From Ischnura elegans (Eukaryota; Arthropoda; Insecta; Odonata; Coenagrionidae), in NCBI RefSeq assembly GCF_921293095.1, contig NC_060248.1, positions 82,715,243-82,779,242 of the forward strand: a stretch of DNA of 64,000 nucleotides, given 5' to 3'. The position numbers and the translations under genes are program-made. Numbering within the stretch: position 1 is the stretch's first letter; each line of letters begins with the position of its first letter. The notes under the pieces are model-generated. The model saw only the letters and a program-made list of their open reading frames with translations, had not been told where the DNA came from and did not search any database. Positions 23,961-34,825 of the stretch are shown here, one piece after another.

Positions 23961-25660
23961 GCCCTTAATGTCCTGTTTCCTGTAGTAGGGGAAATAAGAG
24001 TAGATAATTATGCCAGGTGTAACCTTGTTATTTTATCCAGGATACCCAGTGTCTCTCAACCCATATTGATCAATTTCTCTGAAAGAATGTATTTTATTTT
24101 TTGTGTTGGTTAGTAAATAAATATGAGGAAGAAGAGAAAATTAAGAAGTTGATGTAAAACTTTTATATGCATAAGTAGAGGTTGGTCGTTGTTGTTTTCT
24201 TTGGAGGTCACATCCCTACTGCAGCTGACTCTCCAGTTCTAAATTTCAACAGCCTCCTGATAAATTCTGTTTGATATGGTTGATCAGCATGACAAGCTTA
24301 ATATGTATATATCACTGAGGCACGTATTAGGACAGTGACCAAAAGGCTCAACTTCCTCTCCTCCAAATGAGGAATACTTTTGCCATTAAAGCTGTTTACC
24401 ATCCGCCCCTTGAAGAATTAAAGGTACTTCCAATCCATCTGTAATTAAAATCATACTTCCTTTTTATTAAATTTCAGATTTATTTTAACATAAACTATCA
24501 TCGGGTGCTCTTAATTATAATCCCTCTCCAAAGATATAATCTATGCACGCCTCTGATTTCTTTAGTTTGCTTGAGTAAAACTGTATGATTTCTGCTACTG
24601 CTGACTTCTAAACCTGTCTCAATGGAAACAAAAATAAAAGAAATTTGGGTTCTCTAAGTGAATAACTCTTGTTGATTAAGGGCCATTTAAGTATGATAAA
24701 TGGGATTTCGATGTTTTTTTTGGCTTCATGATGAAAAAAATATATTGGTACCTAGTTTCATTGGGGAAATATATAGCTCATACTAACTTAAACATGAATA
24801 CTTTCATACCTATATCAAATCATGCCATGTCTACCAGACCATTTTCTCGGCATACACACTGAACAGCAAAGATGAAAGCTGATAGCATTTTCTCATACCT
24901 TTCCGTATGCTTGCTTACACTGATTGTCCCCTACCTACCCTCTCCAGTACAGCCTGAGCAAAATATTTGGATTGAGTCATATCCCCCAACATCTGTGGCT
25001 ATTTTCTCAAGATAGCCCAGAGGTTTCTATTATTCCCCATCAAACTTTTTTCTCAAAACTTATGAAGTAAGTACATATTTTCTAAATACATTCCATGCTC
25101 TTTTCTACTGCAGACTCAATACCTTGTGTACCTAATGTAACTTTACCTGATATGTTGTCCCTGATGACGGCTCAGTGACTTGAAATACCTTATACATAGT
25201 AGGATTACCTGAGGAGAAGTGTTTTTTTATCTATGCTAGTAATCTCTTATAGCATAAATGCCTAACATTTCTGTACACATTTTGAAAGAATTTGTATGAA
25301 CATATTGTTATGGTATATGATTTTTTCCATTTTCCACTAACCCAACTATACCACTGACCTCACCTTCTTTCTACATAATTAGTCCATGGAGGAGGGTGAA
25401 ACAGTGTTTGTGAGGGTGAGTGAGGTATATGAGTGTGGCATCAAGGTTAATGGAGAGAGTGTAGGACAACTATGAAGTGAAGTGAGACATTGGGTTTTGG
25501 ACCAAACCCACCCTCCCTAATACAATACTTCCTTCCCCCACCCCCACATTGAGAACCCTATCCCATCAGCAGAGGGCAGGCAGCAGCAATGCCATGATGG
25601 ATTATTTGAACAATTGACTGGTCTGGGGGTGGAGCCAGTGACCATTGGAATACCTTGAAA
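23961..25660. other. No gene recognised
   Basis: AT-rich. A G-rich stretch at 25385-25480 (repeated GTGAGG/GGTGAG) and C-rich 25505-25565 are simple sequence. No coding or RNA gene. Confidence 0.4.
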
Positions 25661-25661
25661 C

Positions 25662-25843
25662 TGTGACAGCTGACTGCTTGAGGTCTTCCCCTGTCTTCAT
25701 GGTCAATAATGTGTATAAAATGATGATCGATTCATATCTACCTAGATTGAATCAAATCAATAAACATTGGTTATCTTTTTAAAATCATTCAACCAGAAAT
25801 ATAAGAAAAATTCAGCCAGTTATTTCACTAGGAAATTGTAAGC
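25662..25843 (+). repeat. Dispersed repeat copy 1 (pair with 28022-28210)
   Basis: Shares about 180 bp in direct orientation with 28022-28210, including TAAACATTGGTTATCTTTT, AAAATGATGA and AATTCATATCT-like blocks. Roughly 75-80% alike by eye. The two copies bracket the PLE at 26.25-27.66 kb. Family unknown. Confidence 0.6.
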
Positions 25844-26249
25844 AATAATATCTGTAAACCTACTCAGATTGTACAGGTTTAAGGAGCCAAAATTTGAGGA
25901 AAAACACTCAGCAGAAGAAGCTATGCAGACAGCATCACATGATTACTGAATTGCCATATATGGTTCATGTCAAGGGAGTGATTAAAATTAATGAATTTTT
26001 TAATTTGCTAACTACCAAGCTCTGTGTAGTTTTATGTTCTGGGTCAAAAATCTTGAGCTTGGATTCTCTTTTTCATCACTTTCTAACTCAAGGTGTAGTA
26101 CTTGAGGTGCCATTTAGAGTATAAAAATGGATTGATACCGACATTTAAGGTAGCATACACTTCTAAAGTAAAATGCTCCATTTTGAGCTTTGATATTCAT
26201 GAGATTTCTGATAGGCTCAAGTTAACAGCTGTTGAGAAATGCGAGAGGT

Positions 26250-27660
26250 TCATCTGTGAATTTGAATAAAGATAGCACTACTAATAAATAAAAGCGAACA
26301 AACTATGTATAAATCCACCAATTTATTTTTGTGGTACTACTAGTTTCGACGCAGCGGCGTCATCATCAGGTACAAAGGCTACAAAGAAACAAACATCCTT
26401 ATATATCATGTGGTATCGGGAGGAAGAAGGTAGGTGGAAGGGGTGGCTGGGAAATCTGAGGTGTGTGATTGGGCGTTGTGGGAGGGTGGTGAGAGTTGGA
26501 GAGGGGTGGGGTGTGGAAGACCGTTGGTCGGGAGTAACGGAAGGTTTTTGGTGACTAAGGTAATTGCGGGGGTGTCCGTGGGAGTGGGGGAAGGGGAAGG
26601 ATTATGGGTTGTTGGTTTTTCCGTGAGGTTCAGGGAGGCTATTAGGAGGGGGGAAAGGTTCTCAAAAAGGATATCATTAAGAAGGGGACGTTTCTTGATG
26701 AGTCTTCTAATCTCCAACTCTTCTAGCTTGTTCATTCTTCTGCCTTTTTCCTCCCTGTGCAGAATTTTTGGTATGAAATCACTGTTGTGGTTCTCCTCCC
26801 ACAAGTGCTTAGCAAAGTCCGAAAACTCCTCTTGTGTTCCTCCGCTCTCTTTCGGAAAGTGCGGCCCGTTTGTCCGATATACGCTGCAGTGCAATCATTA
26901 CATTCCAATAAATAAATGCCACTATTGTCCAATGGGTCACTCCTTTCCTTAGTGTTATTAAATAATCTTTTCAGGTTATTGTTGTTATAAAAAGCAATCT
27001 TGTACAGGTTTTTAGGGAAAAGGTTGCTCACTTTTTGTGATAAAACACCGTAGAAAGGTAGCTTTCTCCACTTAAATTTTTCCTCCTTTGAGTCCCTTTG
27101 CCTGAATAACATTTCTTGTGCTCTTAGGGAGCGTTTTTTTACGAGTATTTTATCCACAAGAGATCTGTTATAACCATTCGTTGCTGCTATTGCTTTGATC
27201 GTTTCCAATTCCTTATTGAAGTTCTCTTCCGATAGGGGGATATTAAGAAGTCTATTTATCAAGAAGTGAAACGTCGACAACTTTTGGGAAATGTGATGGC
27301 GGGAGTCACTGGGGATTACATGATCAGTGGTGGTGGTTTTTCTAAAAATAGCAAATTCAAAACACTTAGCACTTTTGGAAACAGTCACATCAAGGAAATT
27401 CAACTTACCACTCGCTTCTTTTTCACATGTGAATTTAATTCTGTCACACTGGTTGTTTAAACTTGTTAAAAAAATGTCTAATTGTCTTTCGGTGCCCGTC
27501 CAAATTGCAAAGACGTCATCCACATAACGGAACCAGCAATAGATATTTTTGGTGTTTACCGAACCGCTGTTGAACAGTTTTTGTTCAAAATCGTCCATGA
27601 ATAGGTCAGCCAGGAGAGGTGACAACGGTGAACCCATCGCTAGCCCTTCCAATTGTATTT
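26250..27660 (-). pseudogene. Penelope-like element: RT and GIY-YIG, 5'-truncated and frameshifted
   Basis: Minus-strand 27652-26875 encodes the RT palm from GLAMGSPLSPLLADLFMD, then FRYVDDVFAIW with the catalytic YVDD, thumb and linker, followed by GIYLLECNDC and AAYIGQTGRTFRKRAEEH of the GIY-YIG nuclease. Near 26890 a frameshift moves the reading into the frame that ends at 26406, carrying the KH-E-NHN and ELEIRRLIKK segments and a proline- and threonine-rich tail. RT motif A and upstream parts are missing (5' truncation at about 27660). The hammerhead motif lies about 30 bp after the coding end. PLEs move by target-primed reverse transcription; this copy is defective. Open frames on the plus strand here are shadows. 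Confidence 0.9.
26334..26373 (-). ncRNA. Hammerhead ribozyme motif of the PLE, core intact
   Basis: On the minus strand: GTAC (26373-26370, helix I), CTGATGA core (26369-26363), TGACGC-CGCT-GCGTC (helix II with 4-nt loop), GAA, ACTAGT (2-bp palindromic helix III), A (cleavage position), GTAC (26337-26334, helix I). TTTG upstream and CACAAA downstream may extend helix I. All conserved core bases are present. Such minimal hammerheads with a palindromic helix III are known from PLEs and are thought to act as dimers. Confidence 0.78.
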
Positions 27661-28021
27661 GGACGATTCATGGACGATTTTGATTCTATATGTCCTTGTG
27701 ATGCTCTTTGTAAACATTAGTAATAAATTTTTGTTATTACCTGAGGAACTACCATAGCTATAAATTTTCACTACACACCTTACTATAACACATTGTGAAT
27801 ATCTAGCTAAAAACACCTGGTATACATGTATGCACATGCTATTATGAAAATTTTCACCACTCCTATTATTTTTTCGACAGAAATAGTCCTTTTACTTTGC
27901 ACGTATGTCACTCTCTTATTCAAAGGAAATCAACATTCTTTGCCATTTTACACTTTCTTCTGCTTTAGAAATTATCTTCATATTGTCTTGTGTTAATTAC
28001 ACTTGGATTATCACTCAGATA
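27661..28021. other. PLE 5' junction and AT-rich DNA
   Basis: 27666-27683 is an 18-bp inverted copy of 27585-27602 inside the PLE. Beyond it, nothing is recognised up to the second dispersed repeat copy. Confidence 0.45.
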
Positions 28022-28210
28022 TGACAGTCTATGGCAGCTGTCATCCTGACGTGTCCCCCTGTCATCATGGCGAATATGTGTTTAAAATGATGACCAATTC
28101 ATATCTCCCCAGCATGGATCAATCCTATAAACATTGGTTATCTTTTAAAAATCATTCATCCGGAAACATAATACAAATTTAGCCAGTAATTTCACTGAGA
28201 AGGAGTGAGC
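28022..28210 (+). repeat. Dispersed repeat copy 2 (pair with 25662-25843)
   Basis: Direct-orientation partner of the copy at 25.7 kb, sharing TAAACATTGGTTATCTTTT and surrounding blocks. Upstream half more diverged. No open frame or transposon terminus was identified. Confidence 0.6.
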
Positions 28211-29010
28211 TATACATATTAGCATTTATGCTCCTCATTCAATGATTTTTTTTCCATTGCAATATTTGTAACAATAGTCATGACTTGAAGATGTATCTTT
28301 TGCAAAATTAGTTTAATTGCAAAATTACTCGAAATTAAAATCGAAATATTCTCTGCAAAATATTCTAGCTGTGCTGAATGATCTGTTTTCAATCTGTAAG
28401 GGGGAAATATTTTTCTTCTATTTCAGATGAACCCAATCTCAGTGTAATTGGTAGTAAATTGAAAATTATCTTCTGCTTATTGTATTTGCTGCGTTTATAA
28501 CAAAACCCATACGGTGAGATATCTGGGCACCAACCGTCAGGAGCAGACTCAAAACGATGCGAGTGTGCACGCTCATGTTTGGTGAGTGACTCGCAGGTAG
28601 TGTAGCTGCCGCTAACGCTACCTGTGCCCAGGATCCCACTGTTTGTAAAAAAAGCAAGACACCCAAGTTTGAGGAGCTCTCCCGTCCAAACGAGGCAATC
28701 AATTTCAATACAACAAAAAGCATAAAAAAGAGACTTTGTTTCTACGTTGGATCATTTACTTAAACAAATTTTTTGCATCACAGTACTCCTCTACTTCATT
28801 TTTTCTCAAAAAATGCCCGTTTTTTTGTGCGTATTTGCCCAGCTTTGAGCGCTTGATATTGTCGTAGTTTTCGTTCCAATAACTTGGAATTTTGATATAT
28901 GAAAGCCAGATCTATTATTAACAGTTTTTAGAAATTTTTTATACCACAAAAATTGGTGGATTTGTTTAAAACAATGAAAATCACTGCTAACTTCGAAACC
29001 AATTGGTCAA
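28211..29010. other. No gene recognised
   Basis: AT-rich, with a GC-richer patch at 28500-28690 whose short frames show no domain. It lies just upstream of the hAT remnant and could be its decayed body. Confidence 0.35.
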
Positions 29011-29017
29011 TTGAAAA

Positions 29018-29385
29018 TTGAGCTTGAAAACTGAGCTTGAAATAGTTTACATGCACGAGGACTTCCGAAAAGTCTCCAGTGCCGTTGCCCTACTAGGATT
29101 CATTGTTGACAATAACATTGAAAACACATTCAGTGAAACAACTAAACTACTGAAAATTCTTCCCACAATTCCGATGACAACTAGTGAAGCAGAGAGTATT
29201 TTTTCAACCCTTAAACGTGATAAAACATTCTTATATAGCCAGATGGACGAGGACAGGCTCACTGCTTGGGTGATGTTGTCAACTGTAAAAAGTTCCATGT
29301 TGGTAGCGAAGGTTTCATGACAAGGTTATAGAAGAAGCTCAGAAGAAGGAAAGGAGAATGAATTTCACCTACCGTCACTTGTAAA
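29018..29385 (+). pseudogene. hAT transposase C-terminal dimerisation domain, remnant
   Basis: The frame 29018-29320 contains LLKILPTIPMTTSEAESIFS, TLKRDKTFLYSQM and EDRLTAWVMLS, the signature of the hAT C-terminal dimerisation region (ZMYM/THAP9-like lineage). After a frameshift near 29305 the reading HDKVIEEAQKKERRMNFTYR follows, as expected for this family's end, then TAA. The catalytic core is absent, so this is an isolated fragment. Confidence 0.8.
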
Positions 29386-29599
29386 TATGTGGTTAGAATA
29401 GTTTTTTTCAATAGCATGCTTATAGTATTTCTGTTCATGCAGTTTTAAGGGTAGAATGTACCAGTGGTATGTCTTGCATGCTATGTATTTTATTACGACG
29501 AAATATGATGTTCATGGATTATAATTAACATAACATAAATTAATCATCCTGTATCTGCTCTAATGCACACCCTGTATAAATTACCACCAGCAGCCACTG

Positions 29600-29640
29600 G
29601 CCTGGGGTAAGTGCGACCCCCTGTCGCACTTACCCCAGGC
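29600..29640. repeat. Perfect hairpin, 17-bp arms
   Basis: 29600-29616 (GCCTGGGGTAAGTGCGA) and 29624-29640 are exact inverted copies around a 7-base loop CCCCCTG. It is not followed by a T-run and sits in repeat-rich DNA; probably a MITE terminus or foldback remnant. Confidence 0.6.
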
Positions 29641-30594
29641 TACGATGTTGTAGTATGGATGAAATTTTTAGATTCTGTGTAACAGTTCTTGCATTAAAAT
29701 TTTAGTTTCTGTCTGGCATTTCTTGCATTAAACTTTCTTGTATAAATGTTGCAAAACACCGAAGTTAATAAAACTAGGTCTTTTAATTAGACACCTCTCA
29801 TCAACTTTTATTTTGAAGGTTTATCTGATAAAGATAGCTTACTTCAGTTTGTTGATTGATTATTATAGGGCATTGGATATCATATCTTCTGATGAGGAGA
29901 ACATAGATGACATGGTATTAATGTCTGAAACAAGATAGCATGAGTCGAAAAAGCTTAACAAAATTGGTGATTAACAATCAAAGTGGAGATTGGATTCTGG
30001 CTAGATTCAGCAGCAAAAAGTTAGTTGCTCACTATGTACGGAAAATTCTGGAGATTACATAATATGAATCAGGTGATCCCATGGTTTGCTTTCTGAGGAC
30101 ATGCTATGGTACTGAAGTAATAGTTTCATCTATCCACAGAATGAGGATTCCAGTGAAATACTAAAGGAAGATGTTGTAAAAATATTACCCAAGCCCTCTG
30201 TTGGCCATTGAGGAAAGTTAATGTTTTGCCTATCTATCTCAGGGTACAACTTAAAATAAACACATCAATATTCAATGTTCAATTGGTTGAAGACCATGTC
30301 GAGTTTTTCTTCATTTTGCTTTTTTTATATTAATAACGTAATTTACATCAGAGAAGCAATTCTTTGTTCATTACAGTCTATTTTGTATTCAGATTTGTTG
30401 TCATATGCAAGATTTATATTATTTTTATTAATATTTATTCAGCTTTTATGCACACTAGATATTTTTAATACACTTGTTAAAAGTCTTAAGAGCTTCATAA
30501 GCTTCATTCAAGATATCAAATATAATTTGAATGAAGCTTATGGAAGATCTGATCCTGTGTTAAAAACTATTTAAAATTGGATAAATGAATTAAA
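29641..30594. other. AT-rich DNA with a 16-bp perfect hairpin at 30496-30542
   Basis: No coding signal. 30496-30511 (CATAAGCTTCATTCAA) and 30527-30542 are exact inverted copies with a 15-base loop, about 50 bp before the mariner remnant. Confidence 0.45.
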
Positions 30595-31480
30595 ATGTTG
30601 CCGCAAATCCATAAAATTAACATTCCTCTGAACGCTCAGTGGAAGTGGCTACCCCCCAAAATGATTGGCAAAATCCATGATATGGTTTTAGGTGCCAGAC
30701 AAATCAAAGTGCGTGATATAAGTAAGGCCACAGGCATATCGCAATGCACAATTTTTTTAATTTTGCACGAATATTTTGGTGTGAAAAAAATATCGGCAAG
30801 AGTGTTGCCGCGTTTTCTCATATTGGAGTATAAACGCAATCATGTGGATGGCTCAAAGGCTTTTTTGGCACTTCTTCCTCGCAATCTAAAGGATTTTTCG
30901 CATCAATTCATGACTTTTGATGAAATATGGATTCATCACTACACTATACAGATATAAAATAACAGGTAATACAATGGAATTTTGAAAATGGGCTCCAAGG
31001 CAGATGAAGATGTTGAAATGGGCTGGTCAAGTCATGGCAACGATATTTTGGAATTTATACGGAATTATCTACATCGATTGATTAGAAAAGGGAAAAATGA
31101 TAACAGGAGAGTATTATGCATCGTTATTGGACCAGTTGATGGTAAAAATCAAGAAACGTGCCCTCATTTGAAGCAGAAAATTATCTTCCTTCAAGAAGAC
31201 AATGCACGGTGGCATACCTGTTCAGAGTCAATAGTCAAAATTACAGAATTAACGTTTAAATTATTACAAAATTCACCATATTCACTAGATTTGGCCTCCA
31301 GTGATTATTTATAATTACATAACTTGAAGAAATGGCTTTCCGCACAAAGGTTTATGTCTAAGGAAGAGGTCATCGCCCAAACCAATGCCTATTTTGAGGA
31401 GATCCCACAATTCTACTTTTTGGATGGCTTAAAATGCTTTGAAAAATTCTTAAAAATTTTTTATATGGCTAAAAGAAGAC
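30595..31480 (+). pseudogene. mariner transposase remnant
   Basis: Two frames carry mariner motifs. 30595-30957 has an N-terminal HTH region and MTFDEIWIHHYT, with the first catalytic aspartate. 30982-31314 has IFLQEDNARWHT with the second aspartate, then SPYSLDLASSDYL with the third catalytic position. A stop after TIQI at 30957, a frameshift to the second part and a stop at 31314 inactivate it. 31315-31480 keeps the C-terminus (NLKKWLSAQRF, FLDGLKCFEKF). The terminal inverted repeats were not identified. Confidence 0.88.
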
Positions 31481-31639
31481 TCCCAAGAGGAGCTCCCTAA
31501 GATTGGGGCCTTCGGTGATTGCCGACCAGCAGACCTGGCCAGATCGCCCCGGTGAATACCAGCCAGTTATTACTTTTGTCAAGTGTAATGGACCTCATTT
31601 CGTCTTTTTACTAGTCATTTTTGAGCTTTCAGAAATATA

Positions 31640-31935
31640 TATTGCCTAGGTGGTTTTGTTTATCTTTGCAGAGTTCTCTCTCATTTTGTGTCACCAACAG
31701 GTGGAAAGAGTTCTTGTTCTTGACAAGTCAAATGTTAGTAACCTTCGCTTGGAAAACATCACGCCACACCATCTAAACCTTTTGTCTCCTCTAATTCTCA
31801 TTATCTCATGCAGAACCTTCCTTTCTTCGCCCACTTGTCCAGCACTTCATTGTTCCTCCTCCTCTCTGCACGTGTAACCTTCTCCCTTCAGCTTCATAAC
31901 CCCATCTCAAATGTCGTTTCTCATCCTCCTTCTGA
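31640..31935 (-). pseudogene. Possible LINE C-terminal fragment
   Basis: Minus-strand frames give TRAERRRNNEVLDKWAKKG, then a broken stretch readable as RWCGVMFSK, resembling the RT C-terminal region (ERRSNEEVL...GEKR...GHVLR) of LINEs. Several stops. It may belong to the LINE at 32.9-34.3 kb. Confidence 0.32.
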
Positions 31936-32875
31936 AATTTCTGAATTTCTGTGTTACACTTCAGATCAGACTCTTCACTAGTCTATCCTTTCAAGATAGA
32001 GGCTCATGATGGAAAATACTTCCACATTATGAATCCCTTGAAAATTTTTTGCACTCCCCAATGCAAAGCTCTGTCACGTCGACGCAAGGTAGAGGTTTGC
32101 ATCCATCCCACGGTTGGGACCCATCTCAGCGGGACGCCGATTCTTTTCATCAGCTGCTGTCTGAGACTGTAGATGTATTAAAAGACCCCTTCACAGTGTG
32201 AGTCCATAGTCAACTGAGTGAAATAGCATATTTATATGATCAAATACATATTTGTTGTTCCCATCAATTTTTTTAAATATATAAAATGAATTCCCTGTGT
32301 TCCTCGAAGAGTGATGAAATTTTAACCGAATTTCTAATGTTCATATTAATGTATTTAGTATACATATATCTACTCAATATTGACTAATTTGGAACTGAAC
32401 TGAACTCCGTTGATTTTAATGCTAGGCCTATGTTTGAAATTTCAATGTGATAAGCAAAAAAGAATTAATTTCTAACATTCCTTCCATGGCCTCAGCTCGT
32501 GATAAGCTGGGTCTCAAGGGACGAGCACGTATATACCTGGGTGTATTGTTTCCACTTTCCTCCTCCCCATGCCACACATGTGTGGCTTTTGTTCGTTTTC
32601 GTCGGACAATTGACGCTGCCAATGTGTGGCTGTCGTTCTTTTGCAAAGAAAATCCTCACCACAAATGTGCAGCAAAGTGTGAAAGGGTCAAACTTTTACA
32701 TAATTATCCAATCACAAGCTATTTTATGTTCATGAATAACTCCCATACCTACTGTTTTCCTAGACTCAATATCCAAAGAGCTTTTCCGATTTCCTCATCT
32801 AAGTTCTACAGCCTAAAAATATCCTCCTCCTCCTCCACTTACACTTTCCTCCTCTATAGACTGTCTGTTCCCCCA
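31936..32875. other. No gene recognised
   Basis: AT-rich with a slightly GC-richer patch at 32500-32660; open frames on both strands there lack any family resemblance. A CTC/CCT-rich run lies at 32820-32850. Confidence 0.35.
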
Positions 32876-34290
32876 TCATACTGATCCTCCACATATTCCT
32901 TTTACGTGCCTTAGCCTTGTATTAGTTAGTATCCCTTTGTTTTTAGCCTTAATTTTTGGCATGGTTTGCCCTCTTTTGCTGGTCAAAAGCAACTTTACTT
33001 TGGCATACAGTGTGCTCACCTCTCCTTCCTTGATAAACTTTTCCTTTTCTTCACTCTGTCTTTTTCTCCCAGCCTCCATTGTCTCCTTAGTTACCCTCTG
33101 TAATAATAAATCATTTCCCTTTTCATCCTTTTATCCACTGTCAATGTACCTATTTAACTTTTCGGCTGATTTGACTATTTCTATTTTAATCTTATCCCAC
33201 TCTTCCTCTATTATAATCTGTGTATCTCCAATCTCCCTCATATGTATGTACTATTTTCTACTGGATCCTGTCATTCCCCTCTTTAAGTCCCATTCAGAAC
33301 TTCCGTTCTGTACCCTTGCCTTTCCGATTCTTGTCAGACTTTTTAATCTTAATTTGCATCTCATAAGCACATTGCGGTTTGAATCTGTATCCACCACAGG
33401 GGGTTTTTGCAAATTCTTCACACTATTCCTGAATCTCTGTCTTACCACAAAGTCTATTTGATATCATCCCTGTAAACCCTAGACTCTCCTATATGTACCT
33501 CTGCCTTTTACGATGATTGAACCATTGGTTTGCGGTAAATAGCTAGTTCCTACTGCAAAATTCTGCTGATTTTTCTCTCTGATTGTTTCGGAATCCAAAT
33601 TCTTTTACTTTGTCTCCTCCATCCTTTCCTTCCCTGACTGAGACATTCTAGTCACCCATTGCCACTACATTTTTCTTACTGGGGATTGGGTTGGTGTGGT
33701 GGCTAGAGCGTTGACTTCCCACCCGGTGGGCTCAGGTTCAAATCCCGGCCGAGGCAGAGAATTTTCAGAGACTGCCCGACCCGTGCTTGAATGTTGTGTG
33801 GAGAACATTTCAAGTGCAACACTCTGTCTGTCGGATGGGTCGTTAAGCCGTGGTCCCCTTGGTGCCTTTCATTAAGAGCAGGCTAATGCCGATGCAGGGT
33901 TTCTCTCCACCCTTCCTTACCTACCCCATCCCTCATGGCGCAAATGACCTCAGCTGTCAGTCGCCTCCTCCAAATACCATACCTTTTTCTTACAAGGGGT
34001 TTCGCTAGTTATTCCCTCGACCAGTTCATACACCTCATCCTTCTCCCTTTTTATGGTTGCTAATTGGAATATAAACTTGAATCATCATAAGATTGATAAG
34101 TTGCACCTCAATTTCTACCACCAGAGTCCTATCGCTTACCTGCTCTATACATACCACTCTCTTACCAAGCTTCCCATTTAATACCTAAAGCTACCTTTTG
34201 TTGACTTTTCTCTCCATCACTCTGTGTATCTGTACCCATCACTCCACTAATACCCACTACCTCATCACTGTTGTGGATTTGTCGTGTAAT
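32876..34290 (-). pseudogene. LINE: endonuclease and pre-RT region, broken and SINE-interrupted
   Basis: Reading minus-strand from 34250: VVCIEQVSDRTLVVEIEVQ and VYELVEGITSETPCKK, then after the SINE NVVAMGD and GDKVKEFGFRNNQREKSAEF, matching an APE-type endonuclease of an RTE-like LINE (V-GD-N-x-GxG...FG..NxRGxxLxxFC). Next come RQRFRNSVKNLQ and DTDSNRNVLMRCKLRLKSL, then EEEWDKIKIEIVKSAEKLN, and EGEVSTLYAKVKLLLTSKRG of the EN-RT linker. Stops and frameshifts throughout. No RT core adjoins it. Confidence 0.58.
33680..33983 (+). mobile_element. tRNA-derived SINE with 10-bp target-site duplication
   Basis: GGTGGCTAGAGCGTTGAC (box A) and GGTTCAAATCCCGGCC (box B) lie about 35 bases apart in the first 80 bp, followed by a non-tRNA body ending in CCTCCAAATACCATACC. 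TTTTTCTTAC occurs at 33670-33679 and again at 33984-33993, immediately flanking the element. It has split the endonuclease region of a minus-strand LINE. Confidence 0.9.
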
Positions 34291-34381
34291 AAGTAACCAG
34301 TTAGTCTTAACTGTAAAAGACTATGTTCAATACAGTTCACAGAAATGCCAGGGTTGAATCCGCCAACCCAGAATACCTAGA

Positions 34382-34427
34382 CACGCCAGAATGCCAACTG
34401 ATGTACATCAGTTGGCATTCTGGCGTG
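34382..34427. repeat. 46-bp perfect palindrome
   Basis: 34382-34427 reads identically on both strands, from CACGCCAGAATGCC to GGCATTCTGGCGTG, centred on TGATGTACATCA. Imperfect symmetry continues outward (CCAGAATA against CATCCTGG). It may be a foldback tip; such sequences can cause assembly artefacts. Confidence 0.85.
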
Positions 34428-34651
34428 GCATCCTGGAAGAGGGCACCACGGTATTGTAACAAATGGCAATCAAAAGTACAATGGTCAACAACAACATAAA
34501 CATACATATCATCTCCTTCCCCTTCAAGAACCTGGGTATGCCAGTAAACAATGCATATAAGAATTTCACTTTTCCTGAAGAATATAAGAAAATCATTAAA
34601 TAGTGATAAATTCAAAAAAAATATACTCTATCAAAATATTGAAAAATCATA

Positions 34652-34775
34652 TTTAGCCATTACAATTAAAAATTATTGGCAATACTTAAAATTTACATGA
34701 ACAAAAATGAAAGTTTAGCCATCATAATCAAATCGATTGGGCAATAGTTAAAATTATCACAAACAAAAATGAAGG
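34652..34775. repeat. Two-copy tandem repeat, 62-bp unit
   Basis: Units 34652-34713 and 34714-34775 both begin TTTAGCCAT and end with ACAAAAATGAA plus AG or GG. They lie just downstream of the Gypsy coding end on its strand and may belong to its 3' non-coding region. Confidence 0.6.
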
Positions 34776-34825
34776 CAAGGTCCAAAAACAGAAAAAAATT
34801 AAGCTGCAGAATCTGTACGAGTTAA

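Noticed and set aside
26434-26952. 172-codon plus-strand frame
   Set aside because: It lies antisense over the PLE coding end, whose frames have RT and GIY-YIG motifs; the plus frame is glycine/valine-rich shadow sequence.
32447-32884. 145-codon plus-strand frame
   Set aside because: No domain, Ser/Thr/Phe-rich composition expected from AT-rich DNA, and it runs into antisense LINE sequence.
32937-33461. 174-codon plus-strand frame with apparent membrane segments
   Set aside because: It is the antisense of a LINE linker region; the hydrophobicity comes from reading lysine/glutamate-rich coding DNA backwards.
33690-33765. tRNA gene
   Set aside because: A and B boxes are present but no acceptor stem or anticodon arm closes, and a target duplication shows it is a SINE.
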